From Clostridia bacterium (GTDB taxonomy: Bacteria > Bacillota > Clostridia > Oscillospirales > Acutalibacteraceae): a stretch of DNA of 64,000 bases. The translations under genes and the position numbers were made by a program. The notes beneath the pieces were generated by a model, which made no database searches, was not told where the DNA came from, and saw only the letters and a list, made by a program, of their open reading frames with translations. Positions 52,385 through 62,821 of the stretch are shown one piece after another. How positions within the stretch are numbered: the stretch's first letter is position 1; the number at the start of each line of letters is the position of its first letter. Where the stretch lies: NCBI GenBank assembly GCA_017531385.1, contig JAFXLD010000099.1, positions 39,395 to 103,394 of the forward strand. Direction: 5' to 3'.

Positions 52385-54193
52385 ATGACAGAAAAGAAAA
52401 AACACATAAGAAATTTCTCAATCATCGCACACATCGACCACGGCAAATCAACCCTTGCCGACCGACTGCTTGAAGTGACAAATACTGTCGCAAAACGTGA
52501 TATGCAGCAGCAGATTCTCGACGATATGGACCTTGAGAGAGAAAGAGGAATCACAATAAAAGCCCATGCGGTAACACTCGGCTACAACGAAGACGGAGAG
52601 GAATATGAACTAAATCTCATCGACACTCCCGGTCACGTTGACTTTAACTATGAAGTTTCCCGTTCACTTGCAGCATGTGAAGGTGCTGTGCTTATCGTTG
52701 ACGCAACACAGGGTATTGAGGCACAGACACTTGCCAATACATACTTAGCACTTGACCATGACCTTGAACTTGTTCCCGTTATCAATAAGATTGACCTGCC
52801 TGCAGCTGATCCTGAGAGAGTTGCCGCAGACATAGAAGAAGTTATCGGTCTTGATAGCGAAGAAGCTCCGAGAGTTTCTGCAAAAACAGGTGAAAATGTG
52901 GAAGATGTTCTCAGACAGATTGTAAAGCTTGTTCCATGTCCCGAAGGTGACGATGATGCACCTCTGAGAGCACTTGTTTTCGACTCAATTTATGATAACT
53001 ATAAAGGTGTTATAGTCTATGTAAGAATCATGGACGGTACTATAAGACCCGGTGACACAATGAAAATGATGGCAACCGGCGCTCAGTTCACCGTTGTTGA
53101 AGTAGGTAAAATGGCTGCAACTTCCCTTTCTCCCAGAGATAAGCTCTCTGCAGGTGAAGTAGGTTACATCACAGCATCAATCAAGACTGTCCGTGATGCC
53201 CGTGTGGGTGACACCGTAACAACGGCACAGAACCCGGCAACAGAACCCCTTGCCGGTTACAAAAAGGTAAACCCCATGGTTTTCTGCGGTATTTACCCTG
53301 CAGACGGTGCGGACTATGAAGCACTCAAGGAAGCTCTTGAAAAACTTCAGCTCAACGATGCTGCACTCTCATTTGAGCCCGAAACATCAGGTGCATTGGG
53401 TTTCGGTTTCCGTTGCGGTTTCCTCGGTCTTCTTCACCTTGAAATTATTCAGGAAAGACTTGAAAGAGAATATAACCTCGACCTTGTTTCAACAGTTCCG
53501 AGCGTTATTTACAAAATTCACATGCGTGGCGGTGAAGTGCTTGAAATCGATAACCCCACAAAGTACCCCGACCCTGCAGAAATTGATTACAGCGAAGAAC
53601 CCATGACAGATGCTCACATCTTCTCTCCGCCTGAATTTGTCGGAACGATTATGGACCTTTGTCAGGAACGCAGAGGTTTCTACAAAGATATGAAATATCT
53701 CTCTGCAGACCGTGTTGAGCTTAGCTATGACCTGCCTCTGAATGAAATCATTTACGATTTCTTCGATGCACTCAAGTCAAGAACAAGAGGTTATGCATCC
53801 TTTGACTATGAACTGAGTGGTTATGCAAGAAGTAATCTCGTTAAACTCGATGTTCTTCTCAACGGTGACACAATTGACGCTCTTTCTTTTATTATTCATT
53901 CAGACAAAGCTTACGGCAGAGCAAGAAAAATTGCGGAAAAGCTCAAGGATAACATTCCGAAGCATCAGTTTGAAATCCCCGTTCAGATTGCAATAGGCGG
54001 TAAAGTCATTGCAAGAGAAACTGTCAAGGCAATGCGAAAAGACGTTCTTGCAAAGTGCTACGGCGGTGACATCACACGAAAGAAAAAGCTTCTTGAAAAA
54101 CAGAAAGAGGGCAAAAAGAGAATGCGTTCATTCGGTACCGTTGAAGTGCCTCAGGAAGCATTTATGGCTATCCTCAAGCTTGATGAACAGTAA
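52385..54193 (+). CDS. lepA: Elongation factor 4 (LepA)
   Basis: 602 residues, standard for EF4, which back-translocates ribosomes or helps initiation. G motifs: [50 protein letters not shown]. The LepA-specific C-terminal domain is seen as [20 protein letters not shown]. It shares the TAATG junction with hemW, so the two are coupled. Confidence 0.98.
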   Translation: MTEKKKHIRNFSIIAHIDHGKSTLADRLLEVTNTVAKRDMQQQILDDMDLERERGITIKAHAVTLGYNEDGEEYELNLIDTPGHVDFNYEVSRSLAACEGAVLIVDATQGIEAQTLANTYLALDHDLELVPVINKIDLPAADPERVAADIEEVIGLDSEEAPRVSAKTGENVEDVLRQIVKLVPCPEGDDDAPLRALVFDSIYDNYKGVIVYVRIMDGTIRPGDTMKMMATGAQFTVVEVGKMAATSLSPRDKLSAGEVGYITASIKTVRDARVGDTVTTAQNPATEPLAGYKKVNPMVFCGIYPADGADYEALKEALEKLQLNDAALSFEPETSGALGFGFRCGFLGLLHLEIIQERLEREYNLDLVSTVPSVIYKIHMRGGEVLEIDNPTKYPDPAEIDYSEEPMTDAHIFSPPEFVGTIMDLCQERRGFYKDMKYLSADRVELSYDLPLNEIIYDFFDALKSRTRGYASFDYELSGYARSNLVKLDVLLNGDTIDALSFIIHSDKAYGRARKIAEKLKDNIPKHQFEIPVQIAIGGKVIARETVKAMRKDVLAKCYGGDITRKKKLLEKQKEGKKRMRSFGTVEVPQEAFMAILKLDEQ

Positions 54194-55308
54194 TGAAGGG
54201 ATTATATATTCATATTCCTTTCTGTCGCAGCAAGTGTCCTTATTGCGATTTTTATTCATGTCTTTCAAAAAATGCAGATATTGAAAGCTTTGTCAATGCA
54301 GTAATTGACGAAATAAAAACAGGCAGAAGAGCAACTGAATTTACAAAAAATTCCGATTTAAGTTTTGACACGGTTTATTTCGGCGGTGGTACACCGTCAG
54401 TTATCGGTGCTGACAACATCGGCAGAATAATAAACTGTGCGAAAAAGTATTACAGCATTTCAGATAAAGCTGAAATCACTGTTGAATGCAATCCGTCAAC
54501 AGTTGACGACGAATTTTTCAGAAAACTTTCTTTTTACGGTGTGAACAGAATTTCCCTTGGTATGCAGTCGGCAGTTGACAACGAAAGAAGAAAACTCGGC
54601 AGATTTGCTGACAGAAATCAGGTTTTGTCCGTTATTGACAGTGCAAAAAAATACGGAATTGACAACATTTCTCTTGATGTTATGCTCGGCATACCCGACC
54701 AGACAATTGAGAGTCTTGATGACACAATTGATTTCTGTATTGAAACAGGAGCACCCCACATAAGTGCATATATGCTGTCAATTGAGGATGGAACTGTTTT
54801 TCACAAGCGAATTGACACGCTGAATCTGCCTGATGAGGACACGGTCTGTAAAATGTATCTTCATCTGTCAGAAAAACTGAGAAATGCAGGTTTCAGGCAT
54901 TATGAAATATCCAATTTTGCCAAATCGGGATATGAAAGCCGTCACAACACAAAATACTGGAACTGTGAAGAGTATCTCGGTATAGGTCCCTCGGCACATT
55001 CGTTTATTGACAGTCAGAGGTTCTTTTTAGAAAGAGATATAAATTCCTTTATAAGCGGAGAAAAGGCTGTTTACGACTGTACAGGCGGTGACAGAGAAGA
55101 ATATATGATGCTTCGTCTGAGATTATCTGACGGAATAGTTTTTGAAGACTACAAAGTCCGTTTCGGTGAAGATTTTTCATCAGAAACAATAAAAAAAGCC
55201 CTTGATTTTGAAAAACAAGGACTTATGACAGTCTCAGAAACAAGTTTTTCTCTGACAACTGACGGATTTCTCATTTCTAATTATATTATAAGTGAATTAA
55301 TAAATTAA
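54193..55308 (+). CDS. hemW: HemW-like radical SAM protein
   Basis: 371 residues. Radical SAM motif IPFCRSKCPYCDF at the N-terminus, followed by FGGGTPSVIGADNI and SLGMQSAVDNERRKLGR. The C-terminal HemW region contains YEISNFAKSGYESRHNTKYWN. HemW is a heme chaperone related to coproporphyrinogen oxidase HemN but without that activity in several Gram-positives. It begins within the lepA stop (TAATG), the usual lepA-hemW pairing. Confidence 0.92.
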   Translation: MKGLYIHIPFCRSKCPYCDFYSCLSKNADIESFVNAVIDEIKTGRRATEFTKNSDLSFDTVYFGGGTPSVIGADNIGRIINCAKKYYSISDKAEITVECNPSTVDDEFFRKLSFYGVNRISLGMQSAVDNERRKLGRFADRNQVLSVIDSAKKYGIDNISLDVMLGIPDQTIESLDDTIDFCIETGAPHISAYMLSIEDGTVFHKRIDTLNLPDEDTVCKMYLHLSEKLRNAGFRHYEISNFAKSGYESRHNTKYWNCEEYLGIGPSAHSFIDSQRFFLERDINSFISGEKAVYDCTGGDREEYMMLRLRLSDGIVFEDYKVRFGEDFSSETIKKALDFEKQGLMTVSETSFSLTTDGFLISNYIISELIN

Positions 55309-55335
55309 GGAGACGGTTTTCCGCCTCCTTTTTGT
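55307..55335 (+). terminator. Terminator of the obgE-hemW operon
   Basis: 10-bp stem AAGGAGACGG / CCGCCTCCTT (one mismatch), TTTT loop, then TTTTG. Confidence 0.85.
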
Positions 55336-55336
55336 T

Positions 55337-57064
55337 TTAATCTTCAATCTTTGCTTTCTGCATATTGCATTCACGGATTTTGTTTCGTGCTTCTTCACTG
55401 AATTTATGCTCTCTTGCGTATGTCACAAGACCGTTCTGCTCCTGCTCAACATCTGTCAGCTGTGTATAACACATACCCATGCAGTCGCTCTGCATTATTG
55501 CAGTTGTGTCTGAAATATAATGCGCAACAAAATCGTCTTCGCTGCTTTCATTAACATATCCCCACGCATCATTACCGATATTGAATGATATTCCGCCGTA
55601 TTCGGAGCAGAAAATAGGCAGACCCTTAAGTTCTTCAGGAGTGAGAAGACAAGCATTTTCTTCCTCATTTTTCTTGTAAACCACACTATGCTCATAAGTG
55701 CCGTTTTTGTGATCGTGGACATGGGCAATAATCTCTTCTGCAGTGTGAGAATAGTCGTGATAATCGTCAATATCTGTTACATAAAGGAAACCTCCGCTGG
55801 CTCCTATAACGGGTCTTACAGAGTCATATTCCTTTGTAGCATCGTAAATGGCTTTCTGGGAAACAGCATCACAGAAGTGTTTTCCCTCCCATGTTTCATT
55901 AAGAGGACACCAGCCGATAATTGAGGGGTGATTATAGTCTCTGACAAGTTCTTCTTTCCACTCGGAAAGGAAATTTTCAAGGCCTTCGGGACAGTTTTTG
56001 CTGTCAAGACAGCAACCCCAGTTAGGGAATTCACCCCAAACAAGATAGCCTTTCATATCGGCATAATAGAAATAGTATTCTTCAAAAATCTTTTCGTGAG
56101 GTCTTGCACCGTTGAAGCCCAGATCAATAGCTATATCAATATCCTTTTCAATATCTTCCTTTGTGGGGAATGTGTAAATTCCGTCGGGGTGGAAGCCCTG
56201 ATCAAGAATCTGACGAAGGAATACTGATTTACCGTTAAGGAGGAATTTGCCTTCACGAAGTTCAATACTTCTGAAACCTGTGTATGTTTTTGCACAGTCT
56301 GACACTTCACCATTCTGTTTTACAGTGAGAACAATGTCATAAATTTCAGGTTTCAGCACATCCCAAAGCTTAATTTCTCCGTCAAGGACTGCTGTCATAG
56401 TGAAATTACCATCTTTAGATTCTGCTTTACACTGAGCAACTTTTTCATTCTTATAAAAAATTTCAGCACAGACTTCACAATCGGCGGTATTATTGAGTTT
56501 GCCCTCAAAAATGATTGATTTTGTATCGGGATTTGCTGTGATTTTTCTCTGTGCAATATAAGATTTACCCGTAAATTCAAGCCACACGGTCTGCCATATA
56601 CCGGTTGTTCTTGTGTAACTGCAACCGTAACTTTCAAATCTGTCAGACTGTTTACCCATAGGAATTGCAGGGTGTTTTGTGTCATCCTTTACGGCAACAA
56701 TAATCTCATTTTCACCCACTGAAAGATATTCTGTTATGTCAAACGAGAATGAGATATAACCGCCTTTGTGATATCCTGCCTTCTTATCGTTAACGAAAAG
56801 TGTACATTCGTAATCGACAGCACCAAAGTTAATTATTACACTGCCTGCAAGATGTTCAGCAGTAATATTTATCTTTCTTCTGTATTGCAGGTCATACATA
56901 AAATCTTTATGCTCAATTCCCGACAATCTGCTTTCCGGACAGAAAGGGACTTCAATAACCTTGTCAAAAATATTATCATTGCCGATTTCAAAATCCCATT
57001 TGCCGTTAAGATTGAGCCAATTATCTCGAGCAAATGACGGTCTTGGGTATTCCGGTCTGAACAT
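55337..57064 (-). CDS. GH2 glycosidase (beta-galactosidase/beta-glucuronidase type)
   Basis: 575 residues from ATG 57064 (the GTG upstream is in the SD AGGAGTGG). Domains: sugar-binding jelly roll (about 1-160, NWLNLNGKWDFEI), Ig-like domain (about 165-265), TIM barrel. Acid/base Glu in GWCPLNETWEGKHF and nucleophile Glu in LPIFCSEYGGISFN are present, as is GFNGARPHEK. No signal peptide, so intracellular. At 575 residues it lacks the extra domains of LacZ. Exact sugar (Gal, GlcA or Man) is not readable. It lies downstream of the glycosyltransferase after a terminator-like hairpin. Confidence 0.92.
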   Translation of the reverse strand: MFRPEYPRPSFARDNWLNLNGKWDFEIGNDNIFDKVIEVPFCPESRLSGIEHKDFMYDLQYRRKINITAEHLAGSVIINFGAVDYECTLFVNDKKAGYHKGGYISFSFDITEYLSVGENEIIVAVKDDTKHPAIPMGKQSDRFESYGCSYTRTTGIWQTVWLEFTGKSYIAQRKITANPDTKSIIFEGKLNNTADCEVCAEIFYKNEKVAQCKAESKDGNFTMTAVLDGEIKLWDVLKPEIYDIVLTVKQNGEVSDCAKTYTGFRSIELREGKFLLNGKSVFLRQILDQGFHPDGIYTFPTKEDIEKDIDIAIDLGFNGARPHEKIFEEYYFYYADMKGYLVWGEFPNWGCCLDSKNCPEGLENFLSEWKEELVRDYNHPSIIGWCPLNETWEGKHFCDAVSQKAIYDATKEYDSVRPVIGASGGFLYVTDIDDYHDYSHTAEEIIAHVHDHKNGTYEHSVVYKKNEEENACLLTPEELKGLPIFCSEYGGISFNIGNDAWGYVNESSEDDFVAHYISDTTAIMQSDCMGMCYTQLTDVEQEQNGLVTYAREHKFSEEARNKIRECNMQKAKIED

Positions 57065-57103
57065 TATTACCACTCCTATATCACTATTACAACTTATTCT
57101 TAA

Positions 57104-57134
57104 TAAAAAAAACGAAGTATTATCTCCGTTTTTT
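57104..57134 (-). terminator. Terminator-like hairpin after the glycosyltransferase gene
   Basis: Stem AACGGA / TTCGTT (57111-57130) with an 8-base loop, then T7 on the minus strand. Separates the GH2 gene from its upstream neighbours. Confidence 0.6.
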
Positions 57135-57866
57135 CTATTGTTTTTTTATCAGATTTTCTTTTTTTGTAAACCTTATACGCAAAGCAGGTTTTATATATAA
57201 CATTGTTTGAAAAACAGAATTCTTCGATTTACCTTCCGTTCTTTGAAAACATTTTACAGGAACTTCTTCAAATCGACATCCCATCCTGAGAGGAATTAAA
57301 ACAGCCTCTAAAAGACAAGGGAATTTCATTTCTTTGAAATTTGCTTTTTTATAAATTTCTGTCGGGCTTATAAGAACAGGACTGGTAAAATCTGTAATAT
57401 CAGATACAAAGATCCGCTGCAAAAAAAACTGCGCAAGATAATTAAATATTTTTTTAGTCTTACTGTAACCGTAAAAACTGTTTTTTTCCAACCATCTTGA
57501 TGTCTTGATAATCACATCAGGATTCTTTTTAGCCTTTTCAATCATTAAAGGAACGCACTCAAGATTACTGGTAAGATCAGCAGCAAAAAACATAATGTGT
57601 GAAGTGTTTACATCTTCAATCGCATCTTGCATTGCACCACCGATATAAGGACGGCGCTGAACATCTTTCTGAACTTTCGACGGATATTCATTCATCAAAA
57701 AATCAATAGTATCAATGCATTTTTGTGTCGCATTTTCAGGAATAACTATAAGCAGGCATTCAATATCATCAGTGTTACAGTTTTCCATTATTGAATTTAC
57801 TGTTTTTATTAATGATTCAGTTTCATCAGTTGCTCCGATTGCAATTGTAACGGTATCAAATTTCAT
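57135..57866 (-). CDS. Family-2-like glycosyltransferase
   Basis: 243 residues from ATG 57866 (SD GATGGAG). GT-A fold of the dolichyl-phosphate-mannose-synthase type: N-terminal TVTIAIGATDETESLIKTVNSI, nucleotide/metal region SHIMFFAADLTSNLECVPLMI in place of DADLQ, and SPVLISPTEIYKKANFKEMKFP. No TM helix. The expected role is transfer of a sugar to a lipid or small acceptor. Lies 51 bp after the radical SAM gene in the same orientation. Acceptor unknown. Confidence 0.8.
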   Translation of the reverse strand: MKFDTVTIAIGATDETESLIKTVNSIMENCNTDDIECLLIVIPENATQKCIDTIDFLMNEYPSKVQKDVQRRPYIGGAMQDAIEDVNTSHIMFFAADLTSNLECVPLMIEKAKKNPDVIIKTSRWLEKNSFYGYSKTKKIFNYLAQFFLQRIFVSDITDFTSPVLISPTEIYKKANFKEMKFPCLLEAVLIPLRMGCRFEEVPVKCFQRTEGKSKNSVFQTMLYIKPALRIRFTKKENLIKKQ

Positions 57867-57917
57867 GCAAATCTCCATCTGTGATGTTATTTATCATTAT
57901 TTTAGTCTTAAATATAC

Positions 57918-59849
57918 TCAGATTTCCTCTACAATATCTTTATAAGAAGACCATCCCATTTTCCCGTACCATATCACGATTTTTGAGAATTCACGCCATG
58001 ATGAAAACTCCATACTGTCTCGGATTGCGAGCGTATTTTTCCTTTTTTCTAAAGCATGAATATCGTTAACATATATATCCTTTAAAAATGAATGTATATC
58101 ATAATTCAGTGATATTGTCTTATTTTCATCAAATGGTCTTCTTATAATATTCTTCTGATATGCAAGCAAATCTTCGAAAACATCATCTGATATATCAAAT
58201 GTTTTGAGAAACGGCAAAATTTCATCATAAAACAAGTCAAACTTTTCAAGAACATGCAGAACAATATATTCATGATCATCCCAGGTTACGTCGCCACAGG
58301 GTTCAAACATCATCTTTCGGTTATTTACACCCAATGACATTTCTTCTGCATGACGCTTTATGTCAAAATATAGCTTTGATATCATAAGATCTGGATTTGA
58401 TTCAAAGAACTCAATTGCACCGTCATAAAATTGTTCATAAGGAACTTTCTTTTCAACAAAAAGATATATAGCGAATGCTCTTAAAAGACCGTTGCCGTGA
58501 AGAGATTTTGCCAAATAATAAAATGATGTTGCTCTTACCCACATTTCACGGCTGAGAGTATTTGTTTCAACTATCAAAGTATTATATTCCGGAACATTAA
58601 AAGCCTCATTGCTGATATGAGGACGAATAATTTCTGAGCGAATTGTTTTTATACCGTGTTTTTCTATATAGTCTTTCTGTCCCATTGTTGCGTTGGGAAG
58701 GAGAATACAACTGTAGACCTCAAAAACAAAATGCTGACCTATTTCAAACAATTTACCGATCCCTCTTATGAAACTCTCATATGTTTCTCCGGGAAGTCCA
58801 AGAATCAGTTCGGAATAAGTTTTCATATTGTTTGTGTTATATTTTGTGAGAAGTTTTTTATAAAAATCAAGAGAAGTATTCTGTCTGCCGATATTCTCCA
58901 GAACAACAGGTGACATACTCTGAAAAGAAAGGGTTGCACCGACCCTGTCAAATTCACACTCTTTGAATATCTGAACAATTGCAAAAACATTTTCGAATTT
59001 ATTTTTTGCATAATTCATTCTCATTCTTTCCGGATATCCCGTTGCTTTTTTTGCATTAGCAAGTTCTTTTGCAATTTCAATATCTCTGTCAAACATACCG
59101 AAATTGGCATCAGCACCCCATACAAAAGCAATTTTGTGTTCTGACATCCACTTGATTTCCGCTCTGACTCTTTCAATAGGAAAAAGTCTGGTTTTTGACT
59201 TGAGCAATCCCCAGTCACAGTATGCACAGTTATGAGGACAACCGCGGCTTGTTTCCAAAATTGTATTGAATGTAATTTCCGGATACCGTTCTATTATATC
59301 ATCAAACCATCCTTCAAGATAAGGTGACGGATAGTCAAGAGTATTTTGAAGTTTTGTATCTGTTCTTTTGAAACTGCCGTCAGAACATCTGAAAGAAATA
59401 TTGGGAACCTTATCAAAAGAATTGCCTGTTGTAATTGCCTCAAGCAAAGCTTTTATTGTGTCTTCGCCTTCACCGTGACTAAGAACATCAATGTATGGAA
59501 AATCCTCAAGAAATGAGAAATTATCAGGTACATTATGTCCGCCGAAATTTATAATACAGTCCGGATATTTTTCTTTTACTGCTTCAGCGAGGAGTTTATT
59601 GTATTCAGTACTCCAACAATAATTAGAAAAACCGATAAACGCAGGACTCTCCATTCTTTCAAGAACATCATCTATTTCTTCACGAAGAAAAATAAACTCT
59701 TTAAAGCAGAAATTTTCTCTTACAATTTCACTTGTCCAGGCAGAAGCAACAAGAATACCTGCCGTATAAGGCAAATAAGCATTTTGTGTTCCTGAACGAG
59801 CAGAAACGTCAACTTGAACAAAATAAACATTTTTCATATTCTCATGCAA
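57918..59849 (-). CDS. B12-binding radical SAM protein
   Basis: 643 residues. N-terminal Rossmann-like domain (about 1-150) of the cobalamin-binding type without DxHxxG (PYTAGILVASAWTS, IINFGGHNVPD, VLSHGEGEDTIKALLEAI). Radical SAM core with 4Fe-4S motif SRGCPHNCAYCDWG (about residue 205) and SELILGLPGETYESF. A long C-terminal region (about 430-643) has no family I know. These enzymes often methylate or rearrange unactivated carbons. The start is either 59849 or the ATG at 59837; SD AAAGGAG is short of ideal spacing for the first and long for the second. Substrate unknown. Confidence 0.85.
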   Translation of the reverse strand: MHENMKNVYFVQVDVSARSGTQNAYLPYTAGILVASAWTSEIVRENFCFKEFIFLREEIDDVLERMESPAFIGFSNYCWSTEYNKLLAEAVKEKYPDCIINFGGHNVPDNFSFLEDFPYIDVLSHGEGEDTIKALLEAITTGNSFDKVPNISFRCSDGSFKRTDTKLQNTLDYPSPYLEGWFDDIIERYPEITFNTILETSRGCPHNCAYCDWGLLKSKTRLFPIERVRAEIKWMSEHKIAFVWGADANFGMFDRDIEIAKELANAKKATGYPERMRMNYAKNKFENVFAIVQIFKECEFDRVGATLSFQSMSPVVLENIGRQNTSLDFYKKLLTKYNTNNMKTYSELILGLPGETYESFIRGIGKLFEIGQHFVFEVYSCILLPNATMGQKDYIEKHGIKTIRSEIIRPHISNEAFNVPEYNTLIVETNTLSREMWVRATSFYYLAKSLHGNGLLRAFAIYLFVEKKVPYEQFYDGAIEFFESNPDLMISKLYFDIKRHAEEMSLGVNNRKMMFEPCGDVTWDDHEYIVLHVLEKFDLFYDEILPFLKTFDISDDVFEDLLAYQKNIIRRPFDENKTISLNYDIHSFLKDIYVNDIHALEKRKNTLAIRDSMEFSSWREFSKIVIWYGKMGWSSYKDIVEEI

Positions 59850-59885
59850 CTCCTTTACAAATAAAAAATAATAGCATTGACTGAA

Positions 59886-61244
59886 TTATTTAAATTTAAG
59901 AACAGCATCATTATCCGAAATGCCGTAATTTCCTACAGAGTTTTTCAGAAGTTCATACATATCTGTTTCCTCACCCTGTGAGCCGTGAAGTTTTTTATTA
60001 AGAATCTTAAAAACAGGTTTCAATCTTTTGAATACACGAAGAATTGTATCTCCTTCGGGGGTACCTTCTCTGAAAGGTTGATCACCTTCGAAAACATATC
60101 TGACGATATCAACAGCCAGTTCTATAAATTTCCGGTCTGCAATGCTTTTATCAGCTCTGACAAAGAAAAATCCTGATATTCTGCCCACTGACCATGTATT
60201 GAGAGCTTTACCAACGATTCTGACTATTTTATGAAGTTTTGGCTTGTCACCACCAAATTTTCTCAGAATTCTGGCAGGATCATCCTGCATGCTTGATACA
60301 AGAGTTCTTATCATTCGTTCAAACTGATCCTTAAGATAAACAGCACCGGTTTTACCGTTTTTATCCCATTCAAATTCAGGAACAGGAATACTCTTTATGC
60401 TGACCGTATTTTCATCTTCAATTGTACACAGTCGCATAAATGCAGGACATCCTATAACAGAACCTGTACACACATCAAAGAATTTATTGCCGTTTTCAGT
60501 TTCAACCATATTGATGCTCTGATTGTGCATATGTCCCGTAAAGATAAGATGAACACCGTTATCTGCAAGAAGTGTGTAGAGCTTTTTGCTCTCTTTCTGC
60601 CTTGCATCAGGAATAAGCGAAAGAATGGGCTGACCGGGAAGAACGGGATAATGCTCCATTGCAATCATCATCTGACCGTCTGCTTTTGCCTTATCCATCT
60701 GCTCTTTTGCCCATGCAAGAAGTTCATCAGTGTAAGCAATATTCTTCTTTTCTTCACTGTCATTACAAAGAACAAGAAGTCTTACGCCGTCTGCAAGCTG
60801 TGCCACATAGGAAAGATTTTCTCTGTAGAATGAAATTGCTTTATCATAGCCGAAATCACGGTAATAGTCATAAAGGTCAAAGAATTTTATACCCTCGATA
60901 TAATGTCTGCCTTCGTCAGTATATTCAAATGGATTCTGCTCTATATCGTGACCTGCAGTAACAACATAAATATCCTTTCCTGCATCTTTGAGTTTACCCA
61001 GAAGTGCGGAAAATTCCTCATGACTTGCCTTTTCACCGTTGAATGAAAGATCCCCTGCGATAAGAATTGTATCAGATTCGCTCTGATGCGCCAGATAATC
61101 AAAAACAGCATCATTTATGTAAGGAGTTTCTGCAAAACATTTCTGTTCAAAATCCATAAACTCCTCATAAGGTTTACCACTTGCAGACAAACTTTTTGCA
61201 AAATAATGAGTATCTGTTATGACAAAAAACTTAAAGGGCTTCAT
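59886..61244 (-). CDS. Calcineurin-like metallophosphoesterase
   Basis: 452 residues from ATG 61244 (SD GCGGAGGAA), overlapping the transporter stop by 14 bp. Metal motifs: DTHYF (DxH), ILIAGDLSFNGEKASHEEF (GD), AMEHYPV, and FTGHMHNQS (GHxH). The usual GNHD reads TAGHDIE, so Asn is replaced by Gly. After the catalytic domain (about 1-270) comes an about 180-residue helical C-terminal region of unknown role. No signal peptide. Coupled to the transporter. Confidence 0.87.
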   Translation of the reverse strand: MKPFKFFVITDTHYFAKSLSASGKPYEEFMDFEQKCFAETPYINDAVFDYLAHQSESDTILIAGDLSFNGEKASHEEFSALLGKLKDAGKDIYVVTAGHDIEQNPFEYTDEGRHYIEGIKFFDLYDYYRDFGYDKAISFYRENLSYVAQLADGVRLLVLCNDSEEKKNIAYTDELLAWAKEQMDKAKADGQMMIAMEHYPVLPGQPILSLIPDARQKESKKLYTLLADNGVHLIFTGHMHNQSINMVETENGNKFFDVCTGSVIGCPAFMRLCTIEDENTVSIKSIPVPEFEWDKNGKTGAVYLKDQFERMIRTLVSSMQDDPARILRKFGGDKPKLHKIVRIVGKALNTWSVGRISGFFFVRADKSIADRKFIELAVDIVRYVFEGDQPFREGTPEGDTILRVFKRLKPVFKILNKKLHGSQGEETDMYELLKNSVGNYGISDNDAVLKFK

Positions 61245-62697
61245 TTTCTTCCTCCGCAATCACATCTGCAGAATTGTTCTTTCTCATTTCAACAACTCTG
61301 TTATGAATATCCTCTTTTGTTTTACCTGTAAGTTTATAGAAGAAGAACGGAACACCTGCAAGGAACATCATTATACCGTGAACGATTGTATAGAAGAACA
61401 GAAGAAGAATCTTTGTTTCAAATGTCTGTTCGGGAACGATATTACTTCCGTCAACAGGAGGAACATAATGAATAATAGAGTTGTCACCGTAAAGGACAAG
61501 TGGTGCAAGAGTGCTTGCGATTGTGCCGCTGATAAGAGTGCCGATTGAAATGACAAAAGGCATTGATGCGTCAAGTCTCTTGCCTGTTTTAAGCTCGATA
61601 TCTTCAAGAACATCAGCCTGGAACATTGAGGGAAGAAGATTTGATGCACCGAACTGCAGACCGATAAGGAACAGGAATGCAACAAAAACAACCATGAGAA
61701 TGGTGTTTGGGTTTTTGAAATAGAAATAACCGACTGTGAAAGCAATGCAGTTTGCAGTAACGGAATAAATACCACTGGCGATATAGAGAACTCTTGCGTT
61801 GAATTTCTTAAGCAGGAAGTTGATAATAAGCATACCCACAGCAGTACCGATACCGACGGGAAGAACAAAGATAATCTTCTTTGATGCTGAGCCGAGAACT
61901 GCAATCGCAAGGAAAGTTTCCATGTAAGTTGCAATACCTTTGAAGCTCTTGAGGAACTCAGAAAAGATGATAGTCCATGCATATTTATTGCTGATAATAT
62001 CTTTGAAACCTTCAAGGGGATTCTTTTTCTCAGTTGTGTAAGGAATTCTCTCTCTTACAACATTCATACCGAGAAGAACGGTAATAACACCGACAACACC
62101 ACAGAGAGCCGCACTGATTATGTACTGAAGACCTTCGTTGTCTTTCCATATAAGACCGACAACAAGAAGAACGACAAGAGGTGCCGAGTTACCGACTGCT
62201 GATGAAATACTTCTGAATGAAAGAAGCTGGTCACGTTCTTTCATGTTGGGTGTCATAACATTGGCAATCATGTTGATTGAGTTACCGAATGTGCAGATAA
62301 GTCCCCATGAAATGTTGACAGTAAGAACATAGATGATAAGTGTTGTACCTGCAATACCCTTAGGTGCTATGAAGTTGAGCAGAAGCACAAGGAACATCGG
62401 CACGGCAATAAGCATAACGATGGGTCTGAATTTACCCTTTTTACCCATTTTTCTGCCGTCAATATACATAACGATAAAGAAGTTGAGAACAAAGCATGCA
62501 ATACTTGTGACTGCTGAACAGAAAGCATTGAGTTCTTCGGGCAGACCGAGAACATTTACAAGGTAAGCATTTCTGTTACCGCCGACCATACCTGTCATCA
62601 TTGTGTAGAAGAATACACCGGCAAGATACAGTATCCATTCTTTGGATTTCAGATATTTTGTTTCACCTATGGGTGCTGTAGAGGTTGCTACTCCCAT
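61231..62697 (-). CDS. GPH-family sugar:cation symporter (MelB-like)
   Basis: 488 residues from ATG 62697 with SD AAAGGAGGG. Twelve predicted TM helices (e.g. WILYLAGVFFYTMMTGMVGG, ILMVVFVAFLFLIGLQFG). GPH features: NRNAYLVNVLGLPEELNAF, YIDGRKMGKKGKFRPIVML after helix 2-3, and DQLLSFRSISSAVGN. Expected to import a glycoside, pentoside or hexuronide with a cation. First gene of the minus-strand cluster, divergent from the WYL regulator. Confidence 0.92.
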   Translation of the reverse strand: MGVATSTAPIGETKYLKSKEWILYLAGVFFYTMMTGMVGGNRNAYLVNVLGLPEELNAFCSAVTSIACFVLNFFIVMYIDGRKMGKKGKFRPIVMLIAVPMFLVLLLNFIAPKGIAGTTLIIYVLTVNISWGLICTFGNSINMIANVMTPNMKERDQLLSFRSISSAVGNSAPLVVLLVVGLIWKDNEGLQYIISAALCGVVGVITVLLGMNVVRERIPYTTEKKNPLEGFKDIISNKYAWTIIFSEFLKSFKGIATYMETFLAIAVLGSASKKIIFVLPVGIGTAVGMLIINFLLKKFNARVLYIASGIYSVTANCIAFTVGYFYFKNPNTILMVVFVAFLFLIGLQFGASNLLPSMFQADVLEDIELKTGKRLDASMPFVISIGTLISGTIASTLAPLVLYGDNSIIHYVPPVDGSNIVPEQTFETKILLLFFYTIVHGIMMFLAGVPFFFYKLTGKTKEDIHNRVVEMRKNNSADVIAEEENEAL

Positions 62698-62757
62698 TGG
62701 CAAACCCTCCTTTTATATATTGTACAAAATTGCCGCAAATTTTAAGCTATTTATTGT

Positions 62758-62786
62758 ATTATAGCATTAATAAAACTATAAATCAA
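62758..62786 (-). promoter_or_regulatory. Promoter of the transporter cluster
   Basis: Minus strand TTGATT, 17 bases, TATAAT, 60 bp before the transporter start. Confidence 0.75.
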
Positions 62787-62821
62787 TAAAAATATTATTT
62801 TTTAATTAAATGTACTTTATT

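Noticed and set aside
57867-59885. RiPP precursor peptide next to the radical SAM gene
   Set aside because: The gaps are 36-51 bp and hold no short ORF with an SD.
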